NCBI RefSeq assembly: GCF_005405485.1
Contig: NZ_BJED01000005.1
Span: forward strand, 198,680-235,407
Direction of reading: 5' to 3'
Source of the DNA: Enterococcus hulanensis
GTDB taxonomy: Bacteria; Bacillota; Bacilli; Lactobacillales; Enterococcaceae
Length of the DNA: 36,728 nucleotides
Below, one piece after another: positions 16,417 to 25,602 of the stretch (positions within the stretch are counted from its first letter, which is position 1; each line of letters starts with the position of its first letter). The notes beneath the pieces are model-generated. The model saw nothing but the letters and a program-made list of their open reading frames with translations, was not told the origin of the DNA and made no database searches. The position numbers and the translations under genes are program-made.

Positions 16417-17283
16417 GTGGCTAGTATTAATATTGGAGAAACGCTACGTAAAGCCCGTATCGATAAAAAAATCAGTTTAGATGAACTGCAGCAGCGCACA
16501 AAAATCCAAAAACGCTATTTGCTGGCGATTGAAGAAAATGACTTTCAAGAATTGCCCAGTGATTATTATTTGCGGACGTTTATTCGACAGTATGCTGACG
16601 AGGTAAAACTTGACGGCAATCATTTGATCGATGTTTTGGATGGCAAGGACAAACCATTGCCGAGTTATCCAGAATTGGAGACCGTTGATGAGCTGAGAAA
16701 AAATAAACATGCTGAAAATCCTACCCGTGCTCGTTTTAGAGCGACGATGCCGATGGTCGTGCTTGGACTCGTGGCATTAGCGATTATTGCGGTAGTAGGC
16801 TACATAACTTGGTTGGACCATCAAGAGACTGCAATTATTCCAGAAAATAGTTCTGTTCAAGTTGAGCGTTCAGATGTTTCTTCTTCATCAGCAGAAAAGG
16901 TTTCGTCCTCACAACCTAAACCAACGACGGAATCATCGAAGAAACCGGAAAAACCAAAAATGGCGTTTGCGATGGAAAATAATACAACCAACGCAGCGAC
17001 AATGAAAGTCGATAATGCAGAGAAACCGCTGAAAATCACTTTCACCGGTAAAGAACGTGTGTGGGTTGGTATCCAGATCAACGGCGCTTTAACGTATCAA
17101 TACACATTGCAACCAGGAGAATCACAAACAACTGAATTACCAGACGATGCAGCTCAAGCTGTGATTACTGTAGGGATGGCAAAATATGCTGAAATCAAAG
17201 TCAATGATCAGACGCTTGATTTTCAACCAGGAGACTCGTTGCTGAAAAAAGACGTGACACTGAATATCGCCTACGCGTCTTAA
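16417..17283 (+). CDS. rodZ: RodZ/YmfM-like helix-turn-helix membrane protein
   Basis: A 288-residue bitopic membrane protein related to RodZ, which links the MreB/elongation machinery to the membrane in rods and is also found in ovoid Firmicutes. An N-terminal XRE-type helix-turn-helix domain (GETLRKARIDKKISLDELQQ, to about residue 70) is followed by a single membrane segment around 112-131 (MPMVVLGLVALAIIAVVGYI), a low-complexity Ser/Lys/Pro linker, and an extracellular DUF4115 domain to the end. The start is GTG at 16417, placed by AGGAG at 16401-16405; reading further upstream would translate the repeat element. pgsA follows 33 nt downstream. Confidence 0.87.
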   Translation: MASINIGETLRKARIDKKISLDELQQRTKIQKRYLLAIEENDFQELPSDYYLRTFIRQYADEVKLDGNHLIDVLDGKDKPLPSYPELETVDELRKNKHAENPTRARFRATMPMVVLGLVALAIIAVVGYITWLDHQETAIIPENSSVQVERSDVSSSSAEKVSSSQPKPTTESSKKPEKPKMAFAMENNTTNAATMKVDNAEKPLKITFTGKERVWVGIQINGALTYQYTLQPGESQTTELPDDAAQAVITVGMAKYAEIKVNDQTLDFQPGDSLLKKDVTLNIAYAS

Positions 17284-17316
17284 GAACGTGTGTAATAGAA
17301 TTAGGAGGAATCAACA

Positions 17317-17898
17317 ATGAATTTACCAAATAAATTGACTGTCATTCGGATCTTTATGATTCCGGTGTTCATGGTCGTTGTATTGGCACCGTGGGACTGG
17401 GGAACACTGCAAATCGGAAATACTAGTTTAGCGGTAACACAGCTAGTCGGAGCAATTATTTTTGCAGTAGCCAGCTATACGGACCATTTAGACGGAAAAA
17501 TTGCCAGAGCCCGCGGCTTGGTTACGAACTTCGGGAAATTCGCTGACCCTTTAGCTGATAAAATGCTGGTAATGACAGCCTTCATTATCTTAGTGGAACA
17601 AGGCAAAGCTCCTTCATGGGTGATCGCGATCATCGTTTGTCGGGAATTAGCGGTAACGGGTTTACGATTATTGATCGTAGAGCAAGGCGGCGGCGTAATG
17701 GCTGCAGCGATGCCGGGGAAAATCAAGACAGCAACACAAATGGTCGGAATCATATTGCTTTATCTAAACAATGTCCCATTCAATTTTATTGGTATTCCGA
17801 TGGATCAAATCATGTTGTATATCTGCCTATTCTTCACAATTTATTCAGGGTACGATTACTTCGCTAAAAACACTTCGATCTTCAAAGGCTCGATGTAA
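17317..17898 (+). CDS. pgsA: CDP-diacylglycerol-glycerol-3-phosphate 3-phosphatidyltransferase
   Basis: Makes phosphatidylglycerol phosphate from CDP-diacylglycerol and glycerol 3-phosphate, the committed step to phosphatidylglycerol. The 193-residue integral membrane protein carries the full CDP-alcohol phosphotransferase motif, D-x2-DG-x2-AR-x8-G-x3-D-x3-D, beginning at D56 (DHLDGKIAR, then GKFADPLAD). About five or six hydrophobic segments are visible. AGGAGG precedes the ATG. Its product is the acceptor of the lysyl group added by MprF, encoded 5 kb downstream. Confidence 0.96.
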   Translation: MNLPNKLTVIRIFMIPVFMVVVLAPWDWGTLQIGNTSLAVTQLVGAIIFAVASYTDHLDGKIARARGLVTNFGKFADPLADKMLVMTAFIILVEQGKAPSWVIAIIVCRELAVTGLRLLIVEQGGGVMAAAMPGKIKTATQMVGIILLYLNNVPFNFIGIPMDQIMLYICLFFTIYSGYDYFAKNTSIFKGSM

Positions 17899-17908
17899 TA
17901 GAAATTTT

Positions 17909-17939
17909 GGACGATACATTCAAGTATCGTCCTTTTTTT
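17909..17939 (+). terminator. Intrinsic terminator after pgsA
   Basis: GGACGATAC (17909-17917) and GTATCGTCC (17924-17932) are exact complements around a 6-nt loop, followed by seven T residues. It ends the ymfF-pgsA operon. Confidence 0.92.
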
Positions 17940-17947
17940 GCGTATCT

Positions 17948-18019
17948 TTAAATGTAAACAGCTAAAGGAATCATTAAAAAAAGACTGATGATCCATCCAG
18001 CAATAAATAAGTTTGCCAA
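17948..18019 (-). CDS. Possible 23-residue hydrophobic peptide
   Basis: On the minus strand, a TTG start (complement of CAA at 18017-18019) would give the peptide MANLFIAGWIISLFLMIPLA followed by VYI: one membrane-spanning helix. AAGGAG lies only 3 nt before the TTG, shorter than usual, and the frame stays open further upstream with a Lys/Glu-rich stretch (TEKTKFKERL) but no standard start. It could be a small membrane protein or toxin-like peptide, or chance. No relative is recognised. Confidence 0.25.
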   Translation of the reverse strand: MANLFIAGWIISLFLMIPLAVYI

Positions 18020-18043
18020 TCGCTCCTTAAATTTTGTTTTTTC

Positions 18044-18052
18044 TGTTATAGT
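18044..18052 (+). promoter_or_regulatory. Extended -10 candidate for cinA
   Basis: TGT followed by TATAGT, about 40 nt before cinA; the -35 region is poor. No competence-type box is present. Confidence 0.4.
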
Positions 18053-18091
18053 TGAGAAAAAATGGCGTATCTTTAGAAAGAAGAGGGACGA

Positions 18092-19339
18092 ATGAAAGCA
18101 GAAATCATTGCCGTGGGCACAGAACTTTTATTAGGACAAGTTGTAAATACCAACGCGACTTTCTTATCAGAAAAATTAGCGGATATGGGGGTCGAGGTTT
18201 ATTTTCATACAGTTGTTGGCGACAATCCGCAACGTTTAGAAGAATTACTTCAATTAGCGGATACCCGCAGTGAGCTGATTATCTTATGCGGCGGCTTAGG
18301 ACCGACTGATGATGATTTGACGAAAAATGTACTGGCTGATCACGTAGGTGTCCCGCTGGTTCAAAATCAAGAAGGGTTAGAAGCGTTAAATGGATTTTTT
18401 GCCCAGCGTCAAGGAACCATGACACCGAACAATTTGAGACAAGTAGAGACTTTGCAGGATGGCATCCCATTACCGAATCGGACTGGTTTAGCGATCGGCT
18501 GCCTCTATAAAGGTGAAAAGAATAATTACATTTTATTGCCTGGACCGCCAAGCGAATTGAAGCCGATGTTCTTAGAGCAAGCACGACCATTGTTGGAAAA
18601 AGAGTTTCCCGCGACAGAAAAATTGACTTCACGGGTCTTGCGCTTCTTTGGTATCGGAGAATCCAAGCTAGTGACGGAGCTGGCAGAAATGATCGAACAG
18701 CAATCAAACCCAACGATTGCACCTTATGCGAAACCAAACGAAGTCACGCTGCGAATCACAGCCAAGACAGAAGATGAAGTTTCAGCCAATGCCTTGCTAG
18801 ACCAGACAGAAGCTGAGATTTTAGCAAAAGTCGGCGAATTCTTTTATGGCTATGGAGAAGAAAACAGCTTAGTCGAAGTCGTAGTGGACTTATTAAAAGA
18901 ACAGCATTTAAGTATCACAGCGGCCGAGAGTTTAACGGCGGGTGAATTCCAAGCGACGTTAGGCACGATTCCTGGCGTTTCTGAAGTTTTCCCAGGTGGG
19001 TTTGTGACGTATTCAAAAGAAACGAAGGCGAGCTTCTTAGGGATCGATCCCGCGCTTTTAGAACGTGTCGGCGTTGTCAGTGAAGAGTGCGCGAAAGAAA
19101 TGGCCGAGGCGGCACTGCGTCTTGCAGATACTGATTATGCGTTGTCCTTTACTGGTGTGGCTGGTCCTGATGATTTAGAAGGAAAACCGAAAGGAACGGT
19201 TTACATCGGTTTGGCCCAAAAAAATGGCGAAACGCTTGTTGCTGAAAATCATTTTAGCCGAGATCGTTCGTATGTTCGCCATAGTTCGGTGATGAAGGGC
19301 TTAGACATGCTTAGAAGAGTAATTCTAAATAAAAATTAA
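18092..19339 (+). CDS. cinA: CinA family protein (competence/damage-inducible, NMN amidohydrolase type)
   Basis: A 415-residue two-domain protein. The N-terminal MoaB/MogA-like domain (to about 170) starts [16 protein letters not shown] and contains the [12 protein letters not shown] motif, associated with ADP-ribose pyrophosphatase activity in some members. The C-terminal CinA domain (about 255-415) has [24 protein letters not shown] and SFTGVAGPD, the nicotinamide-mononucleotide deamidase signature, used in pyridine nucleotide recycling. The ATG follows AAGAGGG. It lies directly upstream of recA, as in streptococci and bacilli. Confidence 0.94.
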   Translation: MKAEIIAVGTELLLGQVVNTNATFLSEKLADMGVEVYFHTVVGDNPQRLEELLQLADTRSELIILCGGLGPTDDDLTKNVLADHVGVPLVQNQEGLEALNGFFAQRQGTMTPNNLRQVETLQDGIPLPNRTGLAIGCLYKGEKNNYILLPGPPSELKPMFLEQARPLLEKEFPATEKLTSRVLRFFGIGESKLVTELAEMIEQQSNPTIAPYAKPNEVTLRITAKTEDEVSANALLDQTEAEILAKVGEFFYGYGEENSLVEVVVDLLKEQHLSITAAESLTAGEFQATLGTIPGVSEVFPGGFVTYSKETKASFLGIDPALLERVGVVSEECAKEMAEAALRLADTDYALSFTGVAGPDDLEGKPKGTVYIGLAQKNGETLVAENHFSRDRSYVRHSSVMKGLDMLRRVILNKN

Positions 19340-19344
19340 GAATG

Positions 19345-19358
19345 CGAATGTTTGTTCG
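19345..19358 (+). promoter_or_regulatory. Candidate LexA (SOS) box upstream of recA
   Basis: CGAATGTTTGTTCG differs at one position from the Gram-positive LexA consensus CGAAC-N4-GTTCG. It lies 105 nt before the recA start. It can also form a weak CGAA/TTCG hairpin followed by seven T residues, so it may partly serve as a terminator for cinA. Confidence 0.55.
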
Positions 19359-19463
19359 TTTTTTTGCTTGCTTTTTTGATGCCAAACCGATAAACTAGGG
19401 ATATTGAAAAAGCAATAATGATGTGGAAAACATATTTATTATAGGAAATAGGAGGATCAGTTA

Positions 19464-20513
19464 TTGGCTAATGATCGCAAGGCAGCTCTAGAGGCTGCAA
19501 TGAAGAAGATTGAAAAGAATTACGGAAAAGGCTCGATCATGAAATTAGGTGAAAAGATCGACCAACAAATTTCAACGGTTCCAAGTGGCTCTTTAGCATT
19601 GGACGTTGCGTTAGGTGTGGGTGGATACCCTCGCGGACGGATTATTGAAGTATACGGTCCAGAAAGTTCTGGTAAAACGACAGTAGCTTTGCACGCAATC
19701 GCAGAAGTGCAAAAACACGGCGGTACAGCGGCCTTTATCGATGCTGAGCATGCGTTAGATCCTCAATACGCACAACGCTTAGGGGTAAATATTGATGAAT
19801 TGCTGCTTTCACAGCCAGATACTGGTGAGCAAGGTTTAGAGATCGCCGATGCGCTGGTTTCCAGTGGTGCCGTTGATATTATCGTTATCGACTCAGTGGC
19901 AGCGCTAGTTCCACGTGCCGAAATCGATGGTGAGATGGGTGATGCCCATGTTGGGCTGCAAGCTCGTTTAATGTCACAAGCATTGCGTAAACTATCAGGT
20001 TCGATCAACAAAACGAAGACAATCGCTGTGTTCATCAACCAAATTCGTGAAAAAGTCGGCGTGATGTTTGGTAACCCGGAAGTAACTCCCGGAGGACGTG
20101 CCTTGAAATTCTATGCGACTGTTCGTTTAGAAGTGCGTCGTGCAGAGCAATTGAAAAATGGTACGGACATCGTTGGTAACCGTACGAAGATCAAAGTTGT
20201 GAAAAACAAGGTGGCACCGCCATTTAAAGTAGCCGAAGTCGACATCATGTACGGCTTGGGAATCTCACAAGAGGGCGAATTGCTGGACATGGCTGTTGAA
20301 CAAGACATCATTGATAAAAGTGGTGCTTGGTACGGATACAAAGAAGATCGTATCGGTCAAGGCCGTGAGAACGCGAAGAAATACCTAGCTGACCATCCAG
20401 AGATGATGGCAGAGGTTGCTACGCGTGTAAGAGCGGCTTACGGTATTGGTGATGATGTGGAAGTGACAGAAGTAGAAGAGGCTGGTCAAGAAGCACTTCC
20501 TTTAGATGAATAA
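19464..20513 (+). CDS. recA: Recombinase RecA
   Basis: Forms filaments on single-stranded DNA, drives strand exchange and triggers LexA self-cleavage. The 349-residue protein is full length: Walker A GPESSGKT at 65-72, the catalytic FIDAEHALD region, [11 protein letters not shown] (Walker B), the L2 loop region [15 protein letters not shown], and the acidic C-terminal tail ([17 protein letters not shown]). The start is TTG at 19464 with AGGAGG 8 nt upstream. A candidate SOS box and a good terminator flank it, so it is probably its own transcription unit. Confidence 0.98.
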   Translation: MANDRKAALEAAMKKIEKNYGKGSIMKLGEKIDQQISTVPSGSLALDVALGVGGYPRGRIIEVYGPESSGKTTVALHAIAEVQKHGGTAAFIDAEHALDPQYAQRLGVNIDELLLSQPDTGEQGLEIADALVSSGAVDIIVIDSVAALVPRAEIDGEMGDAHVGLQARLMSQALRKLSGSINKTKTIAVFINQIREKVGVMFGNPEVTPGGRALKFYATVRLEVRRAEQLKNGTDIVGNRTKIKVVKNKVAPPFKVAEVDIMYGLGISQEGELLDMAVEQDIIDKSGAWYGYKEDRIGQGRENAKKYLADHPEMMAEVATRVRAAYGIGDDVEVTEVEEAGQEALPLDE

Positions 20514-20524
20514 AAAACAAATTT

Positions 20525-20568
20525 ACACTAACGACAACGCGTGTTTGCTCGGTCGTTAGTGTTTTTTT
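20525..20568 (+). terminator. Intrinsic terminator after recA
   Basis: ACACTAACGAC (20525-20535) and GTCGTTAGTGT (20552-20562) are exact complements; seven T residues follow. Confidence 0.93.
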
Positions 20569-20630
20569 GCGTGTTGTTCTACAACAAATCAAAGCGCTTT
20601 ATTAGAGAGCTTGGTAAAAGAGAAATAAAG

Positions 20631-20659
20631 TTGACACACTATCGGACAAACATTAGAAT
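20631..20659 (+). promoter_or_regulatory. Promoter for rny
   Basis: Consensus TTGACA (20631-20636), a 17-nt spacer and TAGAAT (20654-20659). The predicted leader of about 100 nt contains a GTGTGA / TCACAC hairpin near its 5' end (20664-20680), the kind of structure that could protect an RNA end. Confidence 0.82.
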
Positions 20660-20766
20660 AAAGTTGTGTGACTCTCACACATATGCAAGTAGGCATATTG
20701 ATAATTTGACATTCGTTTATCAAAAAACTACAGATAGGTAAATAAGATAGTACGGAGGTGGATTTA

Positions 20767-22326
20767 ATGACGTTAGTTCCTATTCTCCTCGCTATCATCG
20801 GTTTAATTGTCGGTCTTGGTTTGGGTTTCGTGGTGGCAAAATCACGCCATGAAAAAGAAATTGATGGGGCACAAAACACAGCTAGAGGAATCATTAAGCA
20901 TGCTAATAAAGAAGCGGAAACCTTAAAGAAAGAAGCTTTGTTGGAAGCCAAGGAAGAAAACCAGCAGTATCGCGCACAAGTTGAAAGTGAGTTGAAAGAA
21001 AGCAGACAAGAACTAAAATCGCAAGAAAATCGCTTGCTTCAAAGAGAACAGTCTTTAGATCGTAAAGATGACTCTCTCGAGAAGCGTGAGCACTCACTGG
21101 AAGAAAAAGAAACAAAGATCAGTGCTAGACAGCAATTAATTGACGAGCGAGAAAAAGATGTAGAACAACTGATTGAAGAACAACAAACAAAATTGGAACA
21201 GGTTGCTTCTTTAACAAAAGATGAAGCAAAAGAAGTAATTATGAAGACGACCGAAGAGGAATTGAACCATGAGTTAACAGTTATGGTCAGGGAATCTGAG
21301 CAACGGGCGAAAGAAGAAGCCGATCGTAAAGCTAAAAATCTTTTGGCGATGGCGATTCAACGTTGCGGTGCCGACGCTGTTTCTGAAACGACTGTTTCAG
21401 TAGTTACGCTGCCAAATGATGAGATGAAAGGTCGCATCATTGGACGTGAAGGTCGAAACATTCGGACATTAGAAACATTGACGGGGATCGATTTGATTAT
21501 CGATGACACGCCAGAAGCAGTCGTTCTATCCGGCTTTGATCCAATCAGACGGGAAATTGCCCGCATGACGTTAGAGAAATTGATTCAAGACGGTCGGATT
21601 CATCCGGCACGGATCGAAGAAATGGTTGAAAAATCTCGCAAAGAAATGGATGAACGTATTCGTGAATACGGGGAACAAGCAGCCTTTGAAGTGGGCGCCC
21701 ACACCTTGCATCCAGATTTGATCAAGATTTTAGGCCGTTTACATTTCCGGACCAGCTATGGTCAAAATGTATTGAATCACTCAGTGGAAGTGGCCAAATT
21801 GACTGGTGTCTTAGCCGCAGAATTAGGCGAAGATGTTCAGTTGGCGCAACGGGCCGGCTTGCTTCATGATATCGGTAAAGCACTGGATCACGAGATCGAA
21901 GGTTCTCACGTGGAGATTGGTGCAGAACTTGCTGCCAAATATCGTGAAAACCCTGTCGTAATCAATGCGATTGCCTCTCACCATGGAGATACAGAAGCAA
22001 CTTCAGTCATCTCTGTTTTAGTAGCCGCTGCCGATGCAGTTTCAGCCGCTAGACCAGGAGCACGAAGCGAATCATTAGAAAACTATATCCGCCGCTTAGA
22101 AAACTTGGAAAATATTTCCAATAGTTTTGACGGAGTAGAATCAAGCTTTGCCGTCCAAGCTGGACGTGAAGTTCGTGTCATGGTTAAACCAGAAGAAATT
22201 TCTGATTTAGATGCGACTCGTTTAGTTCGCGACATTCGCCGCAGAATCGAAGATGAGTTGGATTATCCAGGACATATTAAAGTGGTCGTTATTCGCGAAA
22301 CACGCGCAACCGATTATGCAAAATAG
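20767..22326 (+). CDS. rny: Ribonuclease Y
   Basis: Membrane-anchored endoribonuclease that starts decay of many mRNAs in Firmicutes. The 519-residue protein has one N-terminal membrane helix (about 3-23), a long Glu/Lys/Arg coiled coil (about 30-190), a KH RNA-binding domain with [10 protein letters not shown] around 220-230, and an HD domain with catalytic H367-D368 in [12 protein letters not shown]. The C-terminus [16 protein letters not shown] is typical. The ATG at 20767 is chosen because GGAGGTG lies 6 nt upstream; the GTG at 20758 is part of that ribosome binding site. Confidence 0.97.
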   Translation: MTLVPILLAIIGLIVGLGLGFVVAKSRHEKEIDGAQNTARGIIKHANKEAETLKKEALLEAKEENQQYRAQVESELKESRQELKSQENRLLQREQSLDRKDDSLEKREHSLEEKETKISARQQLIDEREKDVEQLIEEQQTKLEQVASLTKDEAKEVIMKTTEEELNHELTVMVRESEQRAKEEADRKAKNLLAMAIQRCGADAVSETTVSVVTLPNDEMKGRIIGREGRNIRTLETLTGIDLIIDDTPEAVVLSGFDPIRREIARMTLEKLIQDGRIHPARIEEMVEKSRKEMDERIREYGEQAAFEVGAHTLHPDLIKILGRLHFRTSYGQNVLNHSVEVAKLTGVLAAELGEDVQLAQRAGLLHDIGKALDHEIEGSHVEIGAELAAKYRENPVVINAIASHHGDTEATSVISVLVAAADAVSAARPGARSESLENYIRRLENLENISNSFDGVESSFAVQAGREVRVMVKPEEISDLDATRLVRDIRRRIEDELDYPGHIKVVVIRETRATDYAK

Positions 22327-22327
22327 T

Positions 22328-22359
22328 AAAAAGCCTCATTTATGAGGCTTTTTCTTTTT
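22328..22359 (+). terminator. Intrinsic terminator after rny
   Basis: AAAAAGCCTCAT (22328-22339) and ATGAGGCTTTTT (22342-22353) are exact complements, followed by CTTTTT. Confidence 0.92.
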
Positions 22360-22492
22360 GCCCGTTATCCGTTTTGTTTGATTGCGGTGTTTTAAACGAA
22401 TATTTTAAGGGAAACGTAAATTTAAAAGGATAGCTTCAAAGCAAGAATTCATTTAAAATAGAGTACAAGAAAAGAAAGAATGGGGTAGAAGG

Positions 22493-25054
22493 ATGACGAC
22501 TATTAGTCGCTGGTTCAAACGCTACGCCACCTTGCTCAAGATTATTTTCTTTGGGATCGTTTTATTTTTCGTCGCAAATCAGGTGAAAAATATCGCTCAT
22601 GGAATGAGCTGGCAAACCGTTTGGCAAACGATCAAACAACAGGATCAAATTGCATTATTAAGTATGTTTGGGATCGGCCTTTGCGGCGTTCTGCCCATGC
22701 TTTTATATGATCACGTAGCGATCACGACGCTGGAAGCGGCGGGACGGCCGCGGATGAATCGCAGAGAGTGGCTGGTCTCAGCTTGGACCACCAACACGAT
22801 CAATAACCTAGCCGGCTTTGGCGGAGTCGTCGGAGTGAGCCTGCGGTCAAGTTTTTACGGAAAAGGTATGGAGAAGAAGAAGGTCTTGGCGGTGATCTCG
22901 AAAATCGCTATTTTCATGCTGGCGGGACTTTCGATCATGGCCTTCATCACGTCTTTGGACTTAATCTTCTTTCGAACGCAAAATCCCTTTGTTCGTTATC
23001 GGTTTTGGCTGTTGGCGGGTGGAGCATTCGCGCCGATCCTGTTTGGCTTTGTTTATGCGCGCCGCCGTACAATTTTTAAGGAATTTCGGCTAAAACAGAT
23101 TTTTGAACTATACTTGGCTTCATTAGGTCAATGGCTGGGCGCTTTAGCGGTCTTCTTGATCGTTGGCTATTTGATGGGCGTGAGATTAAATATTGGAGAA
23201 GTCTATCCGATGTTTGTGATCGCGACAGGATTAGGGATGCTGACGATGGTACCTGGAGGTGCGGGAACGTTTGATGTCATGATGATCTTGGGCTTAGGGC
23301 ATCTAGGCTTGAATCAAAGCACCGCAATCGTCTGGATTCTATTTTACCGGATATTTTATTACTTGCTTCCTTTTTTGACGGGGATCGTGATCTTTTTGAC
23401 TAATACCAGTGTCAAAATGAATCGCTACTTTGATAATTTACCGCGCTTACTTTCGCAAAAAGTGGCTCATGTGATTATGGTCAGTGCAGTTTATTTTGCA
23501 GGAATCATGATGATTTTGTTATCGACATTGACGAATTTGTCGAATATCAGCCGCTTGTTCCAAGTGCTGCTGCCGTTCTCCTTTGATTTTTTGGATCAGA
23601 CGTTGAATCTTTTGATCGGTTTTCTGCTGCTGGGCTTTGCTCGGGGGATTTCTCAGAAGGTGAAGCGGGCATTTTGGCCGACGATTCTCTTGTTGATTTT
23701 TGGGATCGTCAACACGGTTGCGCGGACAGCATCGGTTCGTTTGATCATGGTTTACGTAGTGATTTTATTGATCGTGTGGATGTCGCGGAAGGAATTCTAT
23801 CGAGAACGCTTTGTTTATTCTTGGGGTGCGTTAGTGTTTGACGGTATTTTGTTTGGCTTGCTGTTCATATTCTATGCGGTAGCAGGTTATCACAGCGGAC
23901 AAATTTGGAGTACGGAACGATTGTCGACGAAGTATTTTGCTTTTCCTTCCGGAGAGATTTGGTTCTCGGGATTAGTTGGATTGATCTTATCGATTTTGTG
24001 TTTGGCGATTTTATATCAATATTTGACCCAGAGTGATACCAGCCTTGGAGCGGCTTGGGATGAAAAACGTTTCAACTATTTGATCAGCCGTTATGGCGGC
24101 ACGCCTGCCAGTCATTATCTGCGGGTGTCAGGCTATCAATATTTCTATTATCAAGAAAACGGCAATGATCAAATTCTATTTGGTTTTCAAACGCGTGCTA
24201 ATAAGTGTTTTGTTTTAGGTGATCCTGTGGGGAATCCTAAAAAGTGGAAGGCGGCGACGTTTGCTTTTATGGAGCATGCCGATAAGCTGGGCTATCAGCT
24301 AGCTTTTTACAAAATATCAGAAGAATATGTGCTGCTTTTACACGACTTGGGCTTCCACTTTGATAAGATCGGCGAGACGGGTGTGACGGATTTCAATCAG
24401 CATAAGCTGGATGTTTTCTCTGATCGTTTTGAATTTAAACGATTGACCAATGAAGGCTATCAATTTATCTATTTTGAAAAGCTGCCGGAAGAGGTCTTTG
24501 ATGAGCTGGAGGAAATTTCCGATGAATGGTTGAACGGCGAAAAGGAAAAATGCTTTTCCGTCGGACGATTTGATCGGGCGTATATTAAAACCAGCAATGT
24601 CGGGATCGCTCGTGATCCGCAAAACCGAATTGTCGGATTTATCACCGAGCAGCCGGTCAATCAGGAAAAAGCCTCCTTCGATCTTTTACGTTTCCGAAAT
24701 GATGTTCCGAATGAACTGCCGACATTTTTGAAGCTGCATTTAATGGATGAGTTGAAGAAGCAGGGCTATGCTGAAGTTTATCAAGGCATGGCACCGCTAG
24801 CGAAGGTTGGGGAAACCTCCTTTGCCTTTTTAGGCGAACGGATCATGAACTTGATCTATAAATATGGTCATTCGATCTACGCCTTTCAGCAGGTGGCAGA
24901 AGAAAAAACGGTCTATGTCGATCATTGGCGGCCACGGTATTTCGCCTATATGAAAGACAGCAGCTTCTTATTTTCTGCTTTGCAATTATTATTATTGATC
25001 GGTCGGGGCAAGAACAAGGGAGCGACCATTTCAGAAGAGATGATAGAAGTATAA
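22493..25054 (+). CDS. mprF: Phosphatidylglycerol lysyltransferase/flippase MprF
   Basis: Transfers lysine from lysyl-tRNA to phosphatidylglycerol and flips the product to the outer leaflet, lowering surface charge and sensitivity to cationic antimicrobial peptides. The 853-residue protein has the usual two parts: an N-terminal flippase region with about fourteen hydrophobic helices (to about residue 515), containing NNLAGFGGVVGVSLR and PGGAGTFDVMMILGLG, and a cytosolic GNAT-like synthase domain (about 540-845) with GDPVGNPKKW, FYKISEEY and LPTFLKLHLMDELKKQGY. Which amino acid is used cannot be read from the sequence. It converges with hsp20 on a shared terminator. Confidence 0.93.
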   Translation: MTTISRWFKRYATLLKIIFFGIVLFFVANQVKNIAHGMSWQTVWQTIKQQDQIALLSMFGIGLCGVLPMLLYDHVAITTLEAAGRPRMNRREWLVSAWTTNTINNLAGFGGVVGVSLRSSFYGKGMEKKKVLAVISKIAIFMLAGLSIMAFITSLDLIFFRTQNPFVRYRFWLLAGGAFAPILFGFVYARRRTIFKEFRLKQIFELYLASLGQWLGALAVFLIVGYLMGVRLNIGEVYPMFVIATGLGMLTMVPGGAGTFDVMMILGLGHLGLNQSTAIVWILFYRIFYYLLPFLTGIVIFLTNTSVKMNRYFDNLPRLLSQKVAHVIMVSAVYFAGIMMILLSTLTNLSNISRLFQVLLPFSFDFLDQTLNLLIGFLLLGFARGISQKVKRAFWPTILLLIFGIVNTVARTASVRLIMVYVVILLIVWMSRKEFYRERFVYSWGALVFDGILFGLLFIFYAVAGYHSGQIWSTERLSTKYFAFPSGEIWFSGLVGLILSILCLAILYQYLTQSDTSLGAAWDEKRFNYLISRYGGTPASHYLRVSGYQYFYYQENGNDQILFGFQTRANKCFVLGDPVGNPKKWKAATFAFMEHADKLGYQLAFYKISEEYVLLLHDLGFHFDKIGETGVTDFNQHKLDVFSDRFEFKRLTNEGYQFIYFEKLPEEVFDELEEISDEWLNGEKEKCFSVGRFDRAYIKTSNVGIARDPQNRIVGFITEQPVNQEKASFDLLRFRNDVPNELPTFLKLHLMDELKKQGYAEVYQGMAPLAKVGETSFAFLGERIMNLIYKYGHSIYAFQQVAEEKTVYVDHWRPRYFAYMKDSSFLFSALQLLLLIGRGKNKGATISEEMIEV

Positions 25055-25082
25055 AAAGACGAGCCAGAGCGGCTCGTCTTTT
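25054..25082. terminator. Bidirectional terminator between mprF and hsp20
   Basis: AAAAGACGAGCC (25054-25065) and GGCTCGTCTTTT (25071-25082) are exact complements around a 5-nt loop, with T-rich 3' sides on both strands. Confidence 0.88.
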
Positions 25083-25096
25083 CGTCTATTCAGTTG

Positions 25097-25501
25097 CTAA
25101 TCAATCGTGATTGCTTTGCCTTTTTTCTCTTCATAATCGGCTTTTGGCAACTTTAAAGTAAGTACGCCGTTTTCAAATTTCGCGGTGATTTTATCTTCAA
25201 TAATATCTTTTACGACAAATTGGCGATGATAAGCGCTGCTGGAACGTTCTCTGCGAACGAAACGGCCATCATCTTTGACTTCATTTTCTTCTGTGTGTTC
25301 TGCATCAATTGAAAGAATGTCATTATTGTGATGAATCGAAATTTCCGATTTATCAAAGCCCGGCAGGTCCGCCTTAACCTCATAATGATCATCCAAATCG
25401 CGGATGTCCACGCTCATTTTTCGATCATCCCAAAACGTGTTCATCAGTTTGCCAACTAAATCTTCTCCATCCAACCAATCGTTTTTCGGCAGTAGATTCA
25501 T
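25097..25501 (-). CDS. hsp20: Small heat shock protein, Hsp20/alpha-crystallin family
   Basis: ATP-independent chaperone that holds unfolded proteins in oligomers. The 134-residue protein has a short N-terminus and an alpha-crystallin domain from about residue 30 (SVDIRDLDDHYEVKADLPG) to the conserved FENGVLTLKLPK near 110-121. The C-terminus is short, with an AITID tail offering an I-x-I-type anchor. The ATG is preceded by TTAGGAGGAAG, which comes from a stem-loop repeat remnant. Neither a CIRCE element nor a CtsR box was seen upstream, so regulation is unclear. Confidence 0.94.
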   Translation of the reverse strand: MNLLPKNDWLDGEDLVGKLMNTFWDDRKMSVDIRDLDDHYEVKADLPGFDKSEISIHHNNDILSIDAEHTEENEVKDDGRFVRRERSSSAYHRQFVVKDIIEDKITAKFENGVLTLKLPKADYEEKKGKAITID

Positions 25502-25507
25502 ATCGCT

Positions 25508-25560
25508 TCCTCCTAATTCGTAATGAATGTTCTTCTGACAGCGTATACATAGTTCCTAAC
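25508..25560 (-). repeat. Stem-loop leader element remnant upstream of hsp20
   Basis: On the minus strand the sequence CATTACGAATTAGGAGG (25510-25526) matches the terminal junction of the family and supplies the hsp20 ribosome binding site. ATGTATACGCTGTCAGAAG (25532-25551 region) matches the first linker (ATGATATACGTGTTGAGAA). The second hairpin between them is almost absent. Confidence 0.65.
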
Positions 25561-25563
25561 TTC

Positions 25564-25592
25564 ATGGTAAGGCTTAAAGAGGAATTATTCAA
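25564..25592 (-). promoter_or_regulatory. Candidate promoter for hsp20
   Basis: On the minus strand, TTGAAT (25587-25592), a 17-nt spacer, and TACCAT (25564-25569). Both boxes are imperfect. Confidence 0.35.
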
Positions 25593-25602
25593 CTAATTTA
25601 GA

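Noticed and set aside
18279-18737. Minus-strand open frame of 152 codons within cinA
   Set aside because: It lies wholly inside cinA, has no ribosome binding site, and cinA is complete and well conserved in the other frame.
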